Source: Silurus meridionalis
Taxonomy: Eukaryota; Chordata; Actinopteri; Siluriformes; Siluridae
Length of the DNA stretch: 64,000 nucleotides
Direction of reading: 5' to 3'
Assembly (NCBI RefSeq): GCF_014805685.1
Contig: NC_060898.1
Location: 7,372,001 to 7,436,000 of the forward strand
The notes beneath the pieces are model-generated. The model was given only the letters and a program-made list of their open reading frames with translations. It did not search any database and was not told the DNA's origin. This document shows, piece by piece, positions 23,881-35,131 of the stretch. The translations under genes and the position numbers were made by a program. Numbering within the stretch: position 1 is the stretch's first letter; every line of letters begins with the position of its first letter.

Positions 23881-23914
23881 TATGTAATATTGATTTCAAA
23901 TGGCATGCCACTGC

Positions 23915-24590
23915 CGCTATCGATTGTTTTAGTAATAGTGTATTCTAACGATTATTCCATCGGGTAATCAGATAAGAAATAATTAGATGGGTCTCTTAAA
24001 ATTAACCTAATTTCTTTTTTTTTTTTAGAAAAATTTGCTTTTTATTGCTGGAATTGCAATACAGCTGAAAACTAAACCCATTTAGTTAATAGCATTTAAT
24101 AGACATTACATCAAAATACAAATATAAAAAGTTTCAAAAGTTCCTCCGCAGTGGCTGTGTAGAACCTTATGGGAAAATATTTGTTTAATGAAGCTCATAA
24201 TTATTCTCGCTCATGTATTTATTTGTTAAATCGCCCACAGTATCAGCGATGTGGTTTTCCTGTCTCTGGAAAAGCCACATGAAATCTTTCACGAATGAAA
24301 TCCGTGTGTTTATCGCCAGCTTAAAATCACGTGCTCCACTACCCGCTCTACGCCGCCACTGCCATAAATAAAACTCTAAAAATCCATTTCAAATTACTTT
24401 TAAAAAACGACGTACGACATTTTCTTTACGTTATTAGTTTGAAACGATCCCAAACTTTGGAAACTTTCTGCCGTTTTTCTTTGACCAGAATCTTCTCCTC
24501 GCCCCTCTGCGGGTAGTGCGTCAGTAATAATGGTCCGTAGGAAACACGATGCTTTGTGTTTAGATGCACTAAATGAATTTTTCTAATGGA
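23915..24590 (+). mobile_element. Interspersed repeat family X, copy 1
   Basis: gtttgaaacgatcccaaac, followed by agaatcttctcctcgcccct and cagtaataatggtccgt, recurs in order at 28430-28862. This gives two copies of one dispersed element of unknown class, related at its ends to 15295-15915. Confidence 0.55.
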
Positions 24591-24626
24591 ATTATTATTA
24601 ATGGAGTTCAGTCCTAAATGTATGTA

Positions 24627-24918
24627 CAGTGCAACCTCGATACTCGCGGGGGTTACATTCGATATCCCCTCGTGAGTAACAAAAAATCGCGAGAATATGA
24701 CTCATTTTTTTGATGGGTACAAAAGTTTTTCAAACATTTTGATGTAATTTATTAGTACAAACGTTGTTTTGAAATGTTCCCCCGAACTTTCGAGCCTCTC
24801 GCGGTTTCTCGCGAACTATCAGATTTTCTGCGAGTTACTCTTATTCTGATTCCAAATAATAAAGTTACAAACTATCGAAGTCGCAAGTGTCGAGGTCGCG
24901 AGTCTTGAGGGTCCACTG
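24627..24918. mobile_element. pogo/Tigger-like MITE with TA target duplication
   Basis: The element starts CAGTGCAACCTCGATACTCG and ends with its imperfect inverse, CGAGTCTTGAGGGTCCACTG, with TA on both sides (24625-24626 and 24919-24920). It is 292 bases long with no coding capacity. CAGT...ACCTCG ends and TA duplications are typical of the pogo/Tigger branch. Confidence 0.75.
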
Positions 24919-25164
24919 TATTTACACTGTCCAACACTTGTTTCAAAATACATTACCGTGTTTTTGCATTAAGGAGAGCGTATTTATTTTCTCCAGCTTC
25001 AGTAACCACAAGGTGACTGTTGCTAACAGCAGGAGCATCACACACAGGAATTGCCAGTGCTTATTCATAGCTCCAAAGATGTCATCTGTGAATGGATGTA
25101 GTCATCAGACCACATGTAGTGCAGTACGTGACTAGATTAATATTATATTATAATAATAATATAT

Positions 25165-25613
25165 GGCTAAATGTCTGTGGACACGTCACCCTCACACCTA
25201 TATCTCCCTAACTGTTTCCGCAAAGTTGGAAGCACACAGTTGTATAGAATATTTTTGTCTGCTGTACGTAGAATTATAATTTCTCTACACTGGAACTAAG
25301 AGGCCCAAAACGAGGTCCATTTGAAGAAAAAAAATTTTTTGCTTTGGATAAAGGAACCGGAGTGGCCTTTACTGATGCCTGACCACTATCCCTTTTATTC
25401 AAGTTTGCCACGAATTGGAAAGTCATCTGCACCCCAGGCTTTTTCACTTGGCATCAGTGAAATCTACCTCCCTAATATACCCCACAGCCACTCTCCAACA
25501 TCTAGTGGAAATTCTTCCAGAAGTGTGGAAGTTATGAAAACAGGGAAGTAAATCTGGAATGGGCTGTTCAACAAGCACATGTAGGTTGATGAAGAGGTGT
25601 CCATGTTTTGCTT
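25165..25613 (+). mobile_element. Short Tc1-derived element, copy 4
   Basis: Begins near atgtctgtggacacgtcacc and ends near gatgaagaggtgtccatg. It contains gcaaagttggaagcacacag and aggaaccggagtggccttta. Confidence 0.75.
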
Positions 25614-26642
25614 TGTGGAATGTAGGTTTTTTTTTTTCTTTCTTCCCTCCGGGAAATTTGCATAAAAAAACAAACTTTATATCGTTTGCAGAATTTTATT
25701 ATAATATGTACCTAGATTCTCTCTAAGGAGGTCTCGATACATTCAACAACATTGTGGCTTTTTGTGACGTTTTCTGTCGCCAGTCTGTCTTCTTAATCAG
25801 CGACAAATAAACTGATTTCCTGAGTCGCACAACAGTTTTTCATACAGCGGAAACATATTTTAAATCGAAATCAGTTGCTTGTTGGCAATGGCAGGTGATA
25901 ATACTTATCTTTTGCCTCAGACTGTTTGTAACTTGTCTGTGCTTGAATTATTTATGATTAGTTTCTCCGAATGTTTTTTTTATACAGAGTGCAGTATTTT
26001 CTTAACAGATTTGGAATTTGATGAATGACAGATTTAAAGTAAAAAAGAAATACATTTATATTTTGCATTTCTTTCCTTTATTACTTATTACCTTCTGACT
26101 GCCCCTTTTCTTTTCCTCTGACCCCCACTTGGGTGTATTTCAGAACTGCAGGACATATTTCTCATTCGAAGATTTTTCCGGCATGGCTGAGGGGAAACTG
26201 CTTAAACCGAAAATGTGATAAACTTTTGGAAACAAATGCTAATGTATTTAGTGTGTGAACACGACACCTGTATAACGTCGGACAGGTTCATAATTGATTC
26301 TGAATCGCTGTAATGTGTATTGTGCTGATCCACAATGCAGCAGAGGAAAACACTGGTCCTGTGACTGCTCGCTGATTTCACCCTGATTAGCGAAGGGGGG
26401 GGGCGAGAGAAAGAGATTCAGTGCCCTATTTAAAACCCGTTCTTGTCTTGCACGTAATGATCCAATCAGCCATATTGAAAATCACGTCCAAATTTTATTT
26501 TCGTTTGGTTATTTTTTTAGACTTTCAGAACGTGCAGTTAAAATGAAGCACCAATATTTCAAGTTTTTGGCGTTTTTTGGCCCTTCATTGACTTTATTTT
26601 AGAGTCGTTTCAAAAATAAACTAAACTTGGATATAAACTATA

Positions 26643-26700
26643 TTGGGGCTGAAACGATTCCTCGAGTAAAGCGAATACAAAAAAGTTTGAAGGAATCAAT
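26643..26700 (+). mobile_element. End fragment of the gctgaaacgattcctc family
   Basis: ggggctgaaacgattcctcg, followed by agtaaagcgaatacaaaaa, matches the left end at 15295. The other end was not located. Confidence 0.45.
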
Positions 26701-27494
26701 GAGAGATGAGGAAAAGATTCAGGCCAAGGAACACAACAAAGTTTTAAAATTTTAGATAATTTCACTAAAACACAAAGAAAACACCATACGCTGTGGTTAC
26801 TTTTTTTTTTTACGTAATTAAAAATTTTTTTTTTATATTTTATATATGGTTTTAATATTTATATATATATATATATAGCTAAAGATTTGCTGAAGATATG
26901 CTGTCAGAAAAGCTGAAATAGTTTTAAAGATGTTTCTCTACCCACATCTATTTGTGTCTCTTTTAGACTTTTCTGGCAGTGAGCTTTAGAATCATGCAGT
27001 TTCCAATTGGGATCAGATTTCTGAACACTTCCTTAAATGGGTCAAAACCTGTAGTTACTTCCTATTAGATAAAATTGTAGCTGCTTATATTCACACCATC
27101 AAGTCTGTTTTTTGTTTGTGTTTGTTTTTGTTTACTGAGATCTATAAAGATGTCTTAATGAATAAGAGATTTAATTAAATGTATTCATTACATTGTTACA
27201 TGGATTGAAAACGATCGCGTTGAAGTTTTGCTGAAATGTGATACTCTTGCAGGTTTGCGATTAATCACCAGAAAAATTCTGGTTAGTCAAGTAGGTTTTT
27301 CATGAAAATGACCCATCTGTCTGGTGCGACGTCTCGTTTCATGAGACCAAAACTTTTTTTTTTTTTTTTTGGTTACAGGCTATGTATACTGTTATATAGC
27401 TATCACAGTTAGAGCTCACACTAGTAAGCAAACACTAATCCTGCCTGCTAAAACCGAGACGATCAATCCCTCCAAGAAACATGACCACAACGAA

Positions 27495-27502
<8 letters not shown>

Positions 27503-27573
<71 letters not shown>
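27503..27573. repeat. (GT)n microsatellite
   Basis: About 35 uninterrupted TG units in ptpra intron 1. Confidence 0.96.
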
Positions 27574-27574
<1 letters not shown>

Positions 27575-28429
27575 GCATGATGGTCAGGTGCTATGAGTTG
27601 CTGATGATCATGTGTAGAGGAAGCAACAGTTTATTTGTGCTCTGTTTTAATCATAATTGCAATTGTATGTGTTTTGCACAATGATGGTAATGACGGAGAA
27701 TGACCAAAAAATTGGTGAACTTTGCTAAAGTGGCCAATTGTTTTTATTACATTTGCTAAATTAAATCACAAGCTTCTCATTCAGATGTTATAACTGCATG
27801 GCCAGCTGACTGAGGACAATTTGTCCTTGTCACATATTTGAGTATGTTGAAGACAAAGTCAAGTTCTTCAGTTTAAGACTAGTTTAAGTCTGTCTGTCTG
27901 TCTGTCTGTCAGTATTAAGGGTATACCGGTACACAAAATTCATGGTTCGGTTCAATTTCGGTTCAAGATAAAATTGCTTGTCATTTATCAATGCAGTTTA
28001 TTATTCTTAACATTTGTGATCATTTGAATAGTTTAAAAATAAAATCGAATCAAATTGATCCAATAAGGATTTTCATTAAATTGAATTAATTGAGTGATCA
28101 ATGAAATTGGCAGAAATTAAATTGATAAAATAAAATTTAATTAGTAGTAAATTTGTATTTGTTTTACGTTTGTTAGACCCCATTTGGGTCATACATGTGT
28201 GCGTTTTCCATCCAATATTTCATTTTCTAAAGACATGATCTACTTAACTGTTTAACAACTTATTTCAGCATACTTTAACAAATGTCTTCATTCTTTCCAT
28301 CTTTCATTTATTCAGTCCCTCAATATGTGGAATTTTTAGGATAAAACAAATATTATTTATGGTATTTTTTTTTTATACCCCTTGCATGTATTCAAGTTTA
28401 ATTATAATAATTAAAAACAATTCACTCAA

Positions 28430-28862
28430 AGTGTGAGGTGGTGTGTGTGTGTGTGCGCGCGCGCATTTATATTTATTGCATTTAATGGCCATATTACATA
28501 AAAATACAAATATATAAATAAAAAACCATAAATGAAAATATAAAAATCAATTTCAAATGTTTACCCTTTTAAAAAAGGGTAAACGCACTGTCCCGTTTTC
28601 TCTTTGTTTTAGTTTGAAATGATCCCAAACTTTGTAATTTCTTTGGCATGAATCTTCTCATCACCTCTCACTATTTTCTCCCCATTCCTCTATTTTTCCT
28701 TCTGCAGCCTCTTCTGTGTTTCCCTGTCCAGACTTTAGCGAAAGGCTTCAGTAATAATGGTCCGTGTGGTAAAAAGTGCAAAAAGTGTAGCTAAACCGTC
28801 TAAACTAAATAATTTGTATTCGAATTACTCAAGTTACACGAGGAATCATTTCAGCTCGATTA
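28430..28862 (+). mobile_element. Interspersed repeat family X, copy 2
   Basis: Shares with 23915-24590 the ordered blocks tttgaaatgatcccaaact, atgaatcttctcatcacc and tcagtaataatggtccgt. It ends gaattactcaagttacacga, the inverse of the 15295 left end. Confidence 0.55.
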
Positions 28863-29156
28863 TTTATTTATTTATTTATTTTTCCAGCATTTCTTGAAAT
28901 AATCCAGTACAAAAAATTCCACGTTCATTCTCACTGGGATTTTTTTCCCCACATTCTCATGTTTGCTGTTTAGTGATTGGCTGACAAGATAATTGCATGA
29001 ATGTGTAGGTGTTTCTATTAAAGTGGCCGTTGAGGGTATACACTCCATCTATGGAATAACTAAATAAATTACATGGGTGAAGCTTAGAAGTTTAGAAATG
29101 GATGTTATTATTTATTACGTTTTACTTGGATAAGAGCCTTACACGATATATTTTTA

Positions 29157-29440
29157 GGGCTGCATTAAAGTCGATAATGAAATTTGGTGTCAACGAACAC
29201 CGTTATCAATTAGGCTGTTGAAATTACGGATTAGCATGACTGAAAGATTACAGAGCTGGCAGACAGTACAGGGTCAACCGGCAGCAGGAAAAAGTGTGTC
29301 CCCAAGGCATAGGAGCGTTTTATATTAAACGCAACAAAGAAAACTGTACTTGGAGGTTATGCAAAGCTGCGCTTGTGTGGTCCAGAGTGCAAAAAGAAAA
29401 CGCACTGGTGTCACGGATAAAGGTGGAACAGCACGGTGAG
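29157..29440 (+). mobile_element. hAT-like MITE family Y, copy 1
   Basis: Starts agggctgcattaaagtcgat and continues aacgaacaccgttatcaa and tattaaacgcaacaaag. The same blocks appear in reverse complement at 46929-47290. GGGCTGCA...TCGAT ends are common among fish hAT MITEs. Confidence 0.55.
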
Positions 29441-29920
29441 CAAAAACTGTGATACAGTTCATCCTCATCATGTAAAAAAGGTGTAGTTTAATGTAGTGCT
29501 ATTGTGTAAACTGTTTTTTTTTTCTAATTTCGGTACAGTCGCACTGGATCTGTTCTGGCGTGATCGCGATCAGCTCGCTCACGACATAGTGATGGGTTCA
29601 AATAAAACGGTGCGAACAAACACTAAATCTAAAAGCAGCAAATAACAGCAGCAGTAAACGATTCTATTTTTAGTCACTGTTGTGGATTTAAGCTAATGAT
29701 TATTCATTTGTACACCATTCAATTCTCTTTTTATAGCGTTTGTCAATTACAACCTTAACTTATGTTTTCAAACGTGATTTACTGCGACTTTACTACGTTC
29801 AAATGCCCGTTTTCGTAGTTCGTATATTTAATTTATGCATATATCATTAAATTATTATGAAATATATATTTTATGTATGGTGGTGATGCACAAAATACTA
29901 AATCCAATTTTTATATATAT

Positions 29921-29928
<8 letters not shown>

Positions 29929-29961
<33 letters not shown>
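29929..29961. repeat. (CA)n microsatellite
   Basis: About 16 CA units following a short TA run. Confidence 0.93.
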
Positions 29962-29963
<2 letters not shown>

Positions 29964-31552
29964 GCTGACTTGATACAACACGTTTTTAATACAGCAGATA
30001 TAAGCATTGATTTAAAAAGGTGCCTTTTCAATTCATCAAATCATCCAACAATGCAAACAGTACAATAATTGCATGACCATGTTTCTGTGAATTGTTTAAA
30101 CTATTAGCTGCATGCAACCAAACAAAACCTGTGTAAGAATGCATCAAAATGCAACCTGTAATTAAAGCAGTATCTCTCCGACTCACTGTGGTGCATTCTT
30201 GCCTCCTGCTATCTTCAATACCGAATAAGAACATGACCCGGTCGTTTCCGATGATTACTTTATCCCGGAAATGAATCAGCTGGGAAATGCTGTTAGAATG
30301 CAGCAAAGTGGTGTACGTGCACATGTCTAGTTCTACTGACCGACACAGGAGGCTGATGTCAGTGTAGATGTGTGGATGTATTTGTGATATTCGCACTGAT
30401 TCAGCACAGTGTATCATTCCAGTCCACCGTTCACCTGCTCTGATACATGAAGGAAAATGTCCTGTTTTCGATATGGTGTAGCTGATGCTCTTTTTTTAAA
30501 GTGTACCCCAAAACATAGTGCTAATAAATTCAAGCAGATTTGCATCAGCGTGAATTTCTGTATTGTGCAGCTGTTGTATGATTGGCTGACAGGATAATTG
30601 CATGAGTGAGTCTTTACAAGTGGCTGGTGAGGTTATAGACTCTCATAATCATATTTGGCTATTGCACAAGTAGGTGCACCAAAATCTAACCAGAAGAAAG
30701 AGGAAAAACCTCTAAACGGGCCTCACTGCTTAAGCCAGAACACGCACCGCAGAATCCCAGTGCAAGCTGGTCCATGCACTTCTGTGCTTTTCCTTGAAAC
30801 TCTGTTAGAACACGGCATCATGGTCATTTTGGGCAATGGCGTGATGAATGAAGGACAATATAAACCTGGTATTGTGTTGTGTTGGTATGCACATATCCTT
30901 TTCTCTGGAATTTGCCCACGGCTTTATATTGCGTAGTTCATGTTAACGTATTTAACGAACTTGCTTTCACTAAACAGGTTTGTCTAACAGATATTTATTT
31001 AACAGGTTTGTTCAATAAAAAGGGGGGGGGGCTTCTGAGCCCTTTAGAGATTGCAGACGTCTGAGAAGTCAGCTGTAGAATTTTAAATGCCTTTGTGCTA
31101 CAATAAAGCTCTGTCTTGCTGAACATACTGAACAGAAGTGATAAGATGATATCACCAAAATGGCGTATGCCAAACTCTCAGTCACGAAGGGACTGCAACA
31201 CGTGTGCGCTGCGTCATCGCTTATTCTTTAATCTAGTTTCCATCTCCCGCTCGATCACATCATCTTTCTGATAAAGCCACATGGAAAAAAGGCAATCATT
31301 TAGAACTATCGGGGTGCCGTTCTAAAGATCCAGAGCTTGCGTTCTGATTTCCCTTTACAATTCAGAATCAGCACAAATGCTGACAGCACATTCTCGGCCC
31401 ATACGTTTCCATAAAGTTTTTTTTTTTTAAGAGTTGACAAGCTTGCACATGCCAATAACACCGTATTAGTAAGAAAATGCGTGTGTTAGCATGGTATGCC
31501 TTGAGCAAATGAGAGAATGTGTTTGCTTGCGTTTTTATACTATTCACCCCCT

Positions 31553-31613
31553 CTTTCCCTCTCCCTCTCTCCCTCTCCCTCTCTCCCTCTCTCTCTCTCT
31601 CTCTTTCTCTCTA
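31553..31613. repeat. (CT)n-rich tract at ptpra exon 2 acceptor
   Basis: Almost pure C and T over 60 bases, leading directly into the AG at 31613-31614. Confidence 0.85.
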
Positions 31614-31614
31614 G

Positions 31615-31661
31615 GCAATCATTGTGCGAATGAGTGAGTGATGCAGAGCACTTTTTTGCAG
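31615..31661 (+). other. ptpra: Probable ptpra 5' UTR exon 2 with upstream ATGs
   Basis: A 47-base segment between a strong polypyrimidine tract ending tctag and a consensus donor cag|gtaagt. It holds a tiny uORF (ATG AGT GAG TGA at 31630-31641), and its stop overlaps a second ATG at 31641-31643. That second ATG is in frame with the start at 35059 if the exons are joined. The splice-site quality makes it a credible exon, but no transcript is available here. Confidence 0.6.
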
Positions 31662-32019
31662 GTAAGTCGGCAGAACCTTCATGCAAAACACACACTGGCC
31701 TGGCTAATAGATAAACTCGCTTCCTGTAAGGGGAGAAGGATTTTAGATCATTAATGTGTAAGTCATCCGGTGTATGTTTTGCTCAACAAAGACAAGTATA
31801 CAGTTTGTATCAGTTTATGATGATAAACAGCGATGGAATGTTTTAATAAAGTCAATGTTGACTGTGTCGATTTATTTATAACTGCGCATTGCTGCAGAAT
31901 GGAATGAAAATATCACACGCCTAACTTTAATGAATGATTATTTTTTGTGTATCACCTCCGTTCCGAATGATATATTTGGCTCTAGGGCAGTGGAGAGCAA
32001 ACTACGGCCCGCGCTGTAT

Positions 32020-32370
32020 TCTGTAATTCTTCTTCTTCTTCTTTCGGCTTCTCCCATTAGGGGTCGCCACAGCAGATCATCCGTCTCCATACCCCCCCTG
32101 TCCTCTACATCTGCCTCTTTCAAACCAACTACCTGCATGTCTTCCCTCACCACATCCATAAACCTCCTCCTTGGTCTTCCTCTTTTCCTCCTTCCTGGTG
32201 GCTCCATCCTCAGCATTCTCCTACCTCACCTTGTCTTCAGAACGTCCTACATGTGATGTCCTTCTAATAAACTAATTTCTAATCCTGTCCATCCTCATCA
32301 CTCCCAACAAAAACCTCAACATCTTCAGCTCTGCTACTTCCAGCTCCACCTCCTGTTCCTGTCTTTGTCA
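32020..32370 (-). mobile_element. RTE-like LINE 3' end
   Basis: The minus strand encodes RRKRGRPRRRFMDVVREDMQ then VVGLKEADVEDR, the extreme C-terminus of an abundant fish non-LTR reverse transcriptase. A 3' tail with ggcgacccctaatgggag follows. It is 5'-truncated and probably belongs to the same class as 62245-62930. Confidence 0.7.
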
Positions 32371-32499
32371 AACGTTGTATTTTGTAATTTGGTTTTACTA
32401 AATTGTTTTAATGACCGCATTCATTTCCCCTTTCAGTAGAGATTTCATAGCCAAAACCGAGTCTATTTTTTTATAGTATTTATGCTTCATGTTTGCCCA

Positions 32500-32687
32500 T
32501 TGCATTAAACCCTACATTAAAATGAATAGAACAAAGAAATGAAAATTTGATAGTAAGTGACGATTTTTTTATTGAGTGGACATGAAAATATTTTTTCACC
32601 GAAGTCCAAACAAAAGCCGTGTGTCTTATTTGCCAAGAAACTGTTGCGGTTTTCAAAGAATAGGATATCAGCCACTTTTCCACTACG
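32500..32687 (+). pseudogene. 5' part of a GTF2IRD2-like hAT transposase relic
   Basis: On the + strand, with stops and frameshifts, 32575-32660 gives KIFF then a TKAVCLICQETVAVFKE-like BED zinc finger stretch. This is the N-terminal pattern of GTF2IRD2/ZBED-type domesticated and free hAT proteins. The reading resumes after the inserted element at 33622. Confidence 0.6.
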
Positions 32688-32695
32688 CTAGCAAC
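32688..32695. repeat. Left 8-bp target site duplication (ctagcaac)
   Basis: Identical to 33614-33621. The two copies bracket the element between them, and 8 bp is the duplication length made by hAT transposases. Confidence 0.8.
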
Positions 32696-33083
32696 CAAAG
32701 GTGGGAAGTAACGAAGTACAGATTCTTTGTTACTGTACTTAAGTAGATTTTTCTGGTATCAGTACTTCTCTTCACTATTTATTTTTCAGACCACTTTTTA
32801 CTTTTACTCATTACATCTATTACACAAATATCTGTACTTTATCTGTATATCTGTACTTTTAATATTTTTTATAACAGACTTGTTAGTTTAGAGACATTTC
32901 TGATCACCTGATCATCATCATCTTTTTTCTGCTTGTGTTCTATATGGTGGATGTTCAGTCTGGATACATTCATTAGGTAACAAAATTTGAAAGTCGTATT
33001 GATTGGGGCTGTCATAATTAACACGTTAATGCAAACTAATTTTCTTAACGCAACATGCATTTCTGTTTGACCATTTATATATA

Positions 33084-33167
<84 letters not shown>

Positions 33168-33613
33168 CAATATTAAAGAGGTGGAATTAAAACCTTCAAC
33201 GCAACACAAATTTATTCACGATGCCTTTGCTTTACTGGTATATAAAAAATAAATAAATAAACCACCGTAAAATAATATTTAATCACTAAACATCGCCTTC
33301 CCAGACAATTTCAGCATTGACTTTTCTACAGCTGCTCTTATCACAAACTGAGGGAAAGCAACAGGAACATAATTCTTAAAGGAGCCACGTACCATATTTA
33401 ACAATTAAAACAACCAGTAAAAAAAAAAAAAGGTAACATATAACTATGGACTATGAAAACATAACATCTCCAAAGAAAGGAATATTAAAAGAATAATTTT
33501 CAGCGTGTAAAATAAAGAAAAAAGTAAAATTTCAACTTTTACCGGAGTCTTTTAAACCATAAGTATCTGTACTTCTACTGAAGTCAGGGATGCGTGTATT
33601 TTTGTCATCTCTG
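32696..33613. mobile_element. Non-autonomous hAT element inserted in another hAT relic
   Basis: Starts CAAAGGTGGGAAGTAACGAA. Its right end, read inverted, is CAGAGATGACAAAAATACAC. Both fit the CA(G/A)AGNTG hAT end pattern. It is flanked by ctagcaac on both sides. The 918-base body includes a long (TA)n and no intact frame. Confidence 0.8.
33089..33165. repeat. (TA)n microsatellite
   Basis: Nearly uninterrupted TA for about 75 bases inside the hAT element. Confidence 0.95.
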
Positions 33614-33930
33614 CTAGCAACCAGTCAATGCAAGAAAGTGGGACTACTGCTCAGAGGTTAGCAGCCAATTTACAGGCTCAGCTAAATATTTTTTCTTTTT
33701 TTTCGACAACTATTCAGGATCCAAGCACCAAGGCCAGTTTCAGACAAATTAACGAGTGTGAGCAGCTGTTCAGCAGTGAACATCAACAAAGCACTCTACA
33801 GATCCCAGTTAACTGACAATCACCTGAGATTTGTCCTGAGATTTGCCCCAACTAGACCGACACCAAACTTCTATGCATTGGCAAAAAAGGATGACCAACA
33901 CCATCGTTCCCACTGTAATTGAATAAACGG
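33614..33930 (+). pseudogene. 3' part of the GTF2IRD2-like hAT transposase relic
   Basis: 33628-33816 reads MQESGTTAQRLAANLQAQLN and later DPSTKASF. After a large internal deletion comes CEQLFSSEHQQSTLQ, resembling the hAT dimerisation C-terminus (CEQLFS...). After a frameshift it ends SQLTDNHLRFVLRFAP. The centre of the transposase is gone, so it cannot be functional. Confidence 0.65.
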
Positions 33931-34990
33931 TTGCTATACTTTTTAGTTAATGGGTTTCACATGTAATGTTTATTAGTTCATCCCAGCCATCTGCTACTGG
34001 CCTAAACCGTCTGTCAAACTTTTAAAATCCTTTGTAGCTCGATTCTGATACAGAAAGCTTTGTAAATGACAAGGGAAGAAAAACTGTATGTGATCATGCA
34101 TTTCAGATAATTGAAGTTATAAATGATATGATCTCTTCCCCCAACAAACCCCTCCCCCCCAGGCAGGATCATGTCTCCTTTGGTTTTCTGGTACTTATGA
34201 TGGCAGTATAGAATCAATTTTATGGTGTTCTTTTAATTATAAAGAACTGTGACTTTTCTATATAGACATTTTATCCTTTCAAAGTTGCTGTTTTAAACAC
34301 ATGCCATGGTCTGCTTTCTAAACAGAACACACAGTAAATCTTAATGATGATTGAGTTACCTAATGAGCTCTTGTTTCTTGTCTGAATCTGTTGTACTCTG
34401 GCTAAAGCAGCTCAACCAGGAGATCTTGCTCCCCGGCTAACCGTGTTAAGTTAAGCTGTATTAGATATGTTTTGGGCACAGCTAGCTCAGCCTAGCTTAT
34501 GTTAGCGGTTACCACAGTGGTTAAGGCAAAAGCAATTGCACCATTTATAGTATTGCAAAGTGCTGTGGGTTTTAAACCTCGTGTTTTGGAGCTGATTTTC
34601 TATAAACCAATAAGAGCAGCCTAATTCCATTCTTTATTATATCCAGACTAAACCAGTGCTCTAGTAATGTTGGTACTATTCAGAGCCTGGTAGCTTTATA
34701 GCCAAGTAGTATAATATATTAGGTGATGATGAGGGCATCCTTTTTATTGGTTATTTTTGGCTTTAGTGGATCAACCCAGACACCCTTTTCCTGTTTCCGT
34801 TACAACAGGATTCATGATAATCGTTAATATAACTTTTGATATTTAGATTGAGTTTAATGTGCATCTGAGTGTATTAGTTTATGATAAGGGATTAATTATC
34901 AGTGTCAAGATGAGGAAAAAGGCTTCATAAGAAGCCTGATGATTGGATGCTTAGCTTTAACATGAATTTGGATATAGGGAAATGGAATTG
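33931..34990 (+). other. ptpra intron 2, 3' part
   Basis: AT-rich sequence without recognised genes or repeats. It runs into the CT tract before the signal-peptide exon. Confidence 0.5.
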
Positions 34991-34995
34991 ACAGA

Positions 34996-35036
<41 letters not shown>

Positions 35037-35052
35037 TTTTTCTCTCTCTCAG
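34996..35052. repeat. (CT)n tract forming the acceptor of the ptpra start exon
   Basis: Over 50 bases of CT with a few extra T, ending directly in cag|ggcagt. The microsatellite is the polypyrimidine tract. Confidence 0.9.
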
Positions 35053-35058
35053 GGCAGT

Positions 35059-35131
35059 ATGGGGTTGTGTCCCCTGCTCCTGTTGTTTGCCTTGGCCTTT
35101 GGATTGGCCCAGGAAACACCCAACCTCCAAA
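35059..35131 (+). CDS. ptpra: ptpra coding exon 1: signal peptide
   Basis: The acceptor is at 35052 (exon from 35053). The ATG context is cagt[22 protein letters not shown] is a clear signal peptide, likely cut after GLA, followed by ETPNLQ. The donor is caaa|gtaaga, phase 1. Confidence 0.9.

Larger units (their letters stand above)
13682..31614 (+). other. ptpra: ptpra intron 1 (17.9 kb) with dispersed repeats
   Basis: No exon with recognisable protein content was found. Apart from the repeats listed separately, stretches at about 16250-17280, 19170-20330, 21850-23480 and 30000-31500 are AT-rich, unique-looking sequence in which I see no gene. Possible enhancers could not be judged. Confidence 0.6.

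Noticed and set aside
30655..31064. Overlapping plus-strand frames of 93 and 61 codons in ptpra intron 1
   Set aside because: No similarity to known families, no splice signals that fit ptpra, and composition like the surrounding intron.
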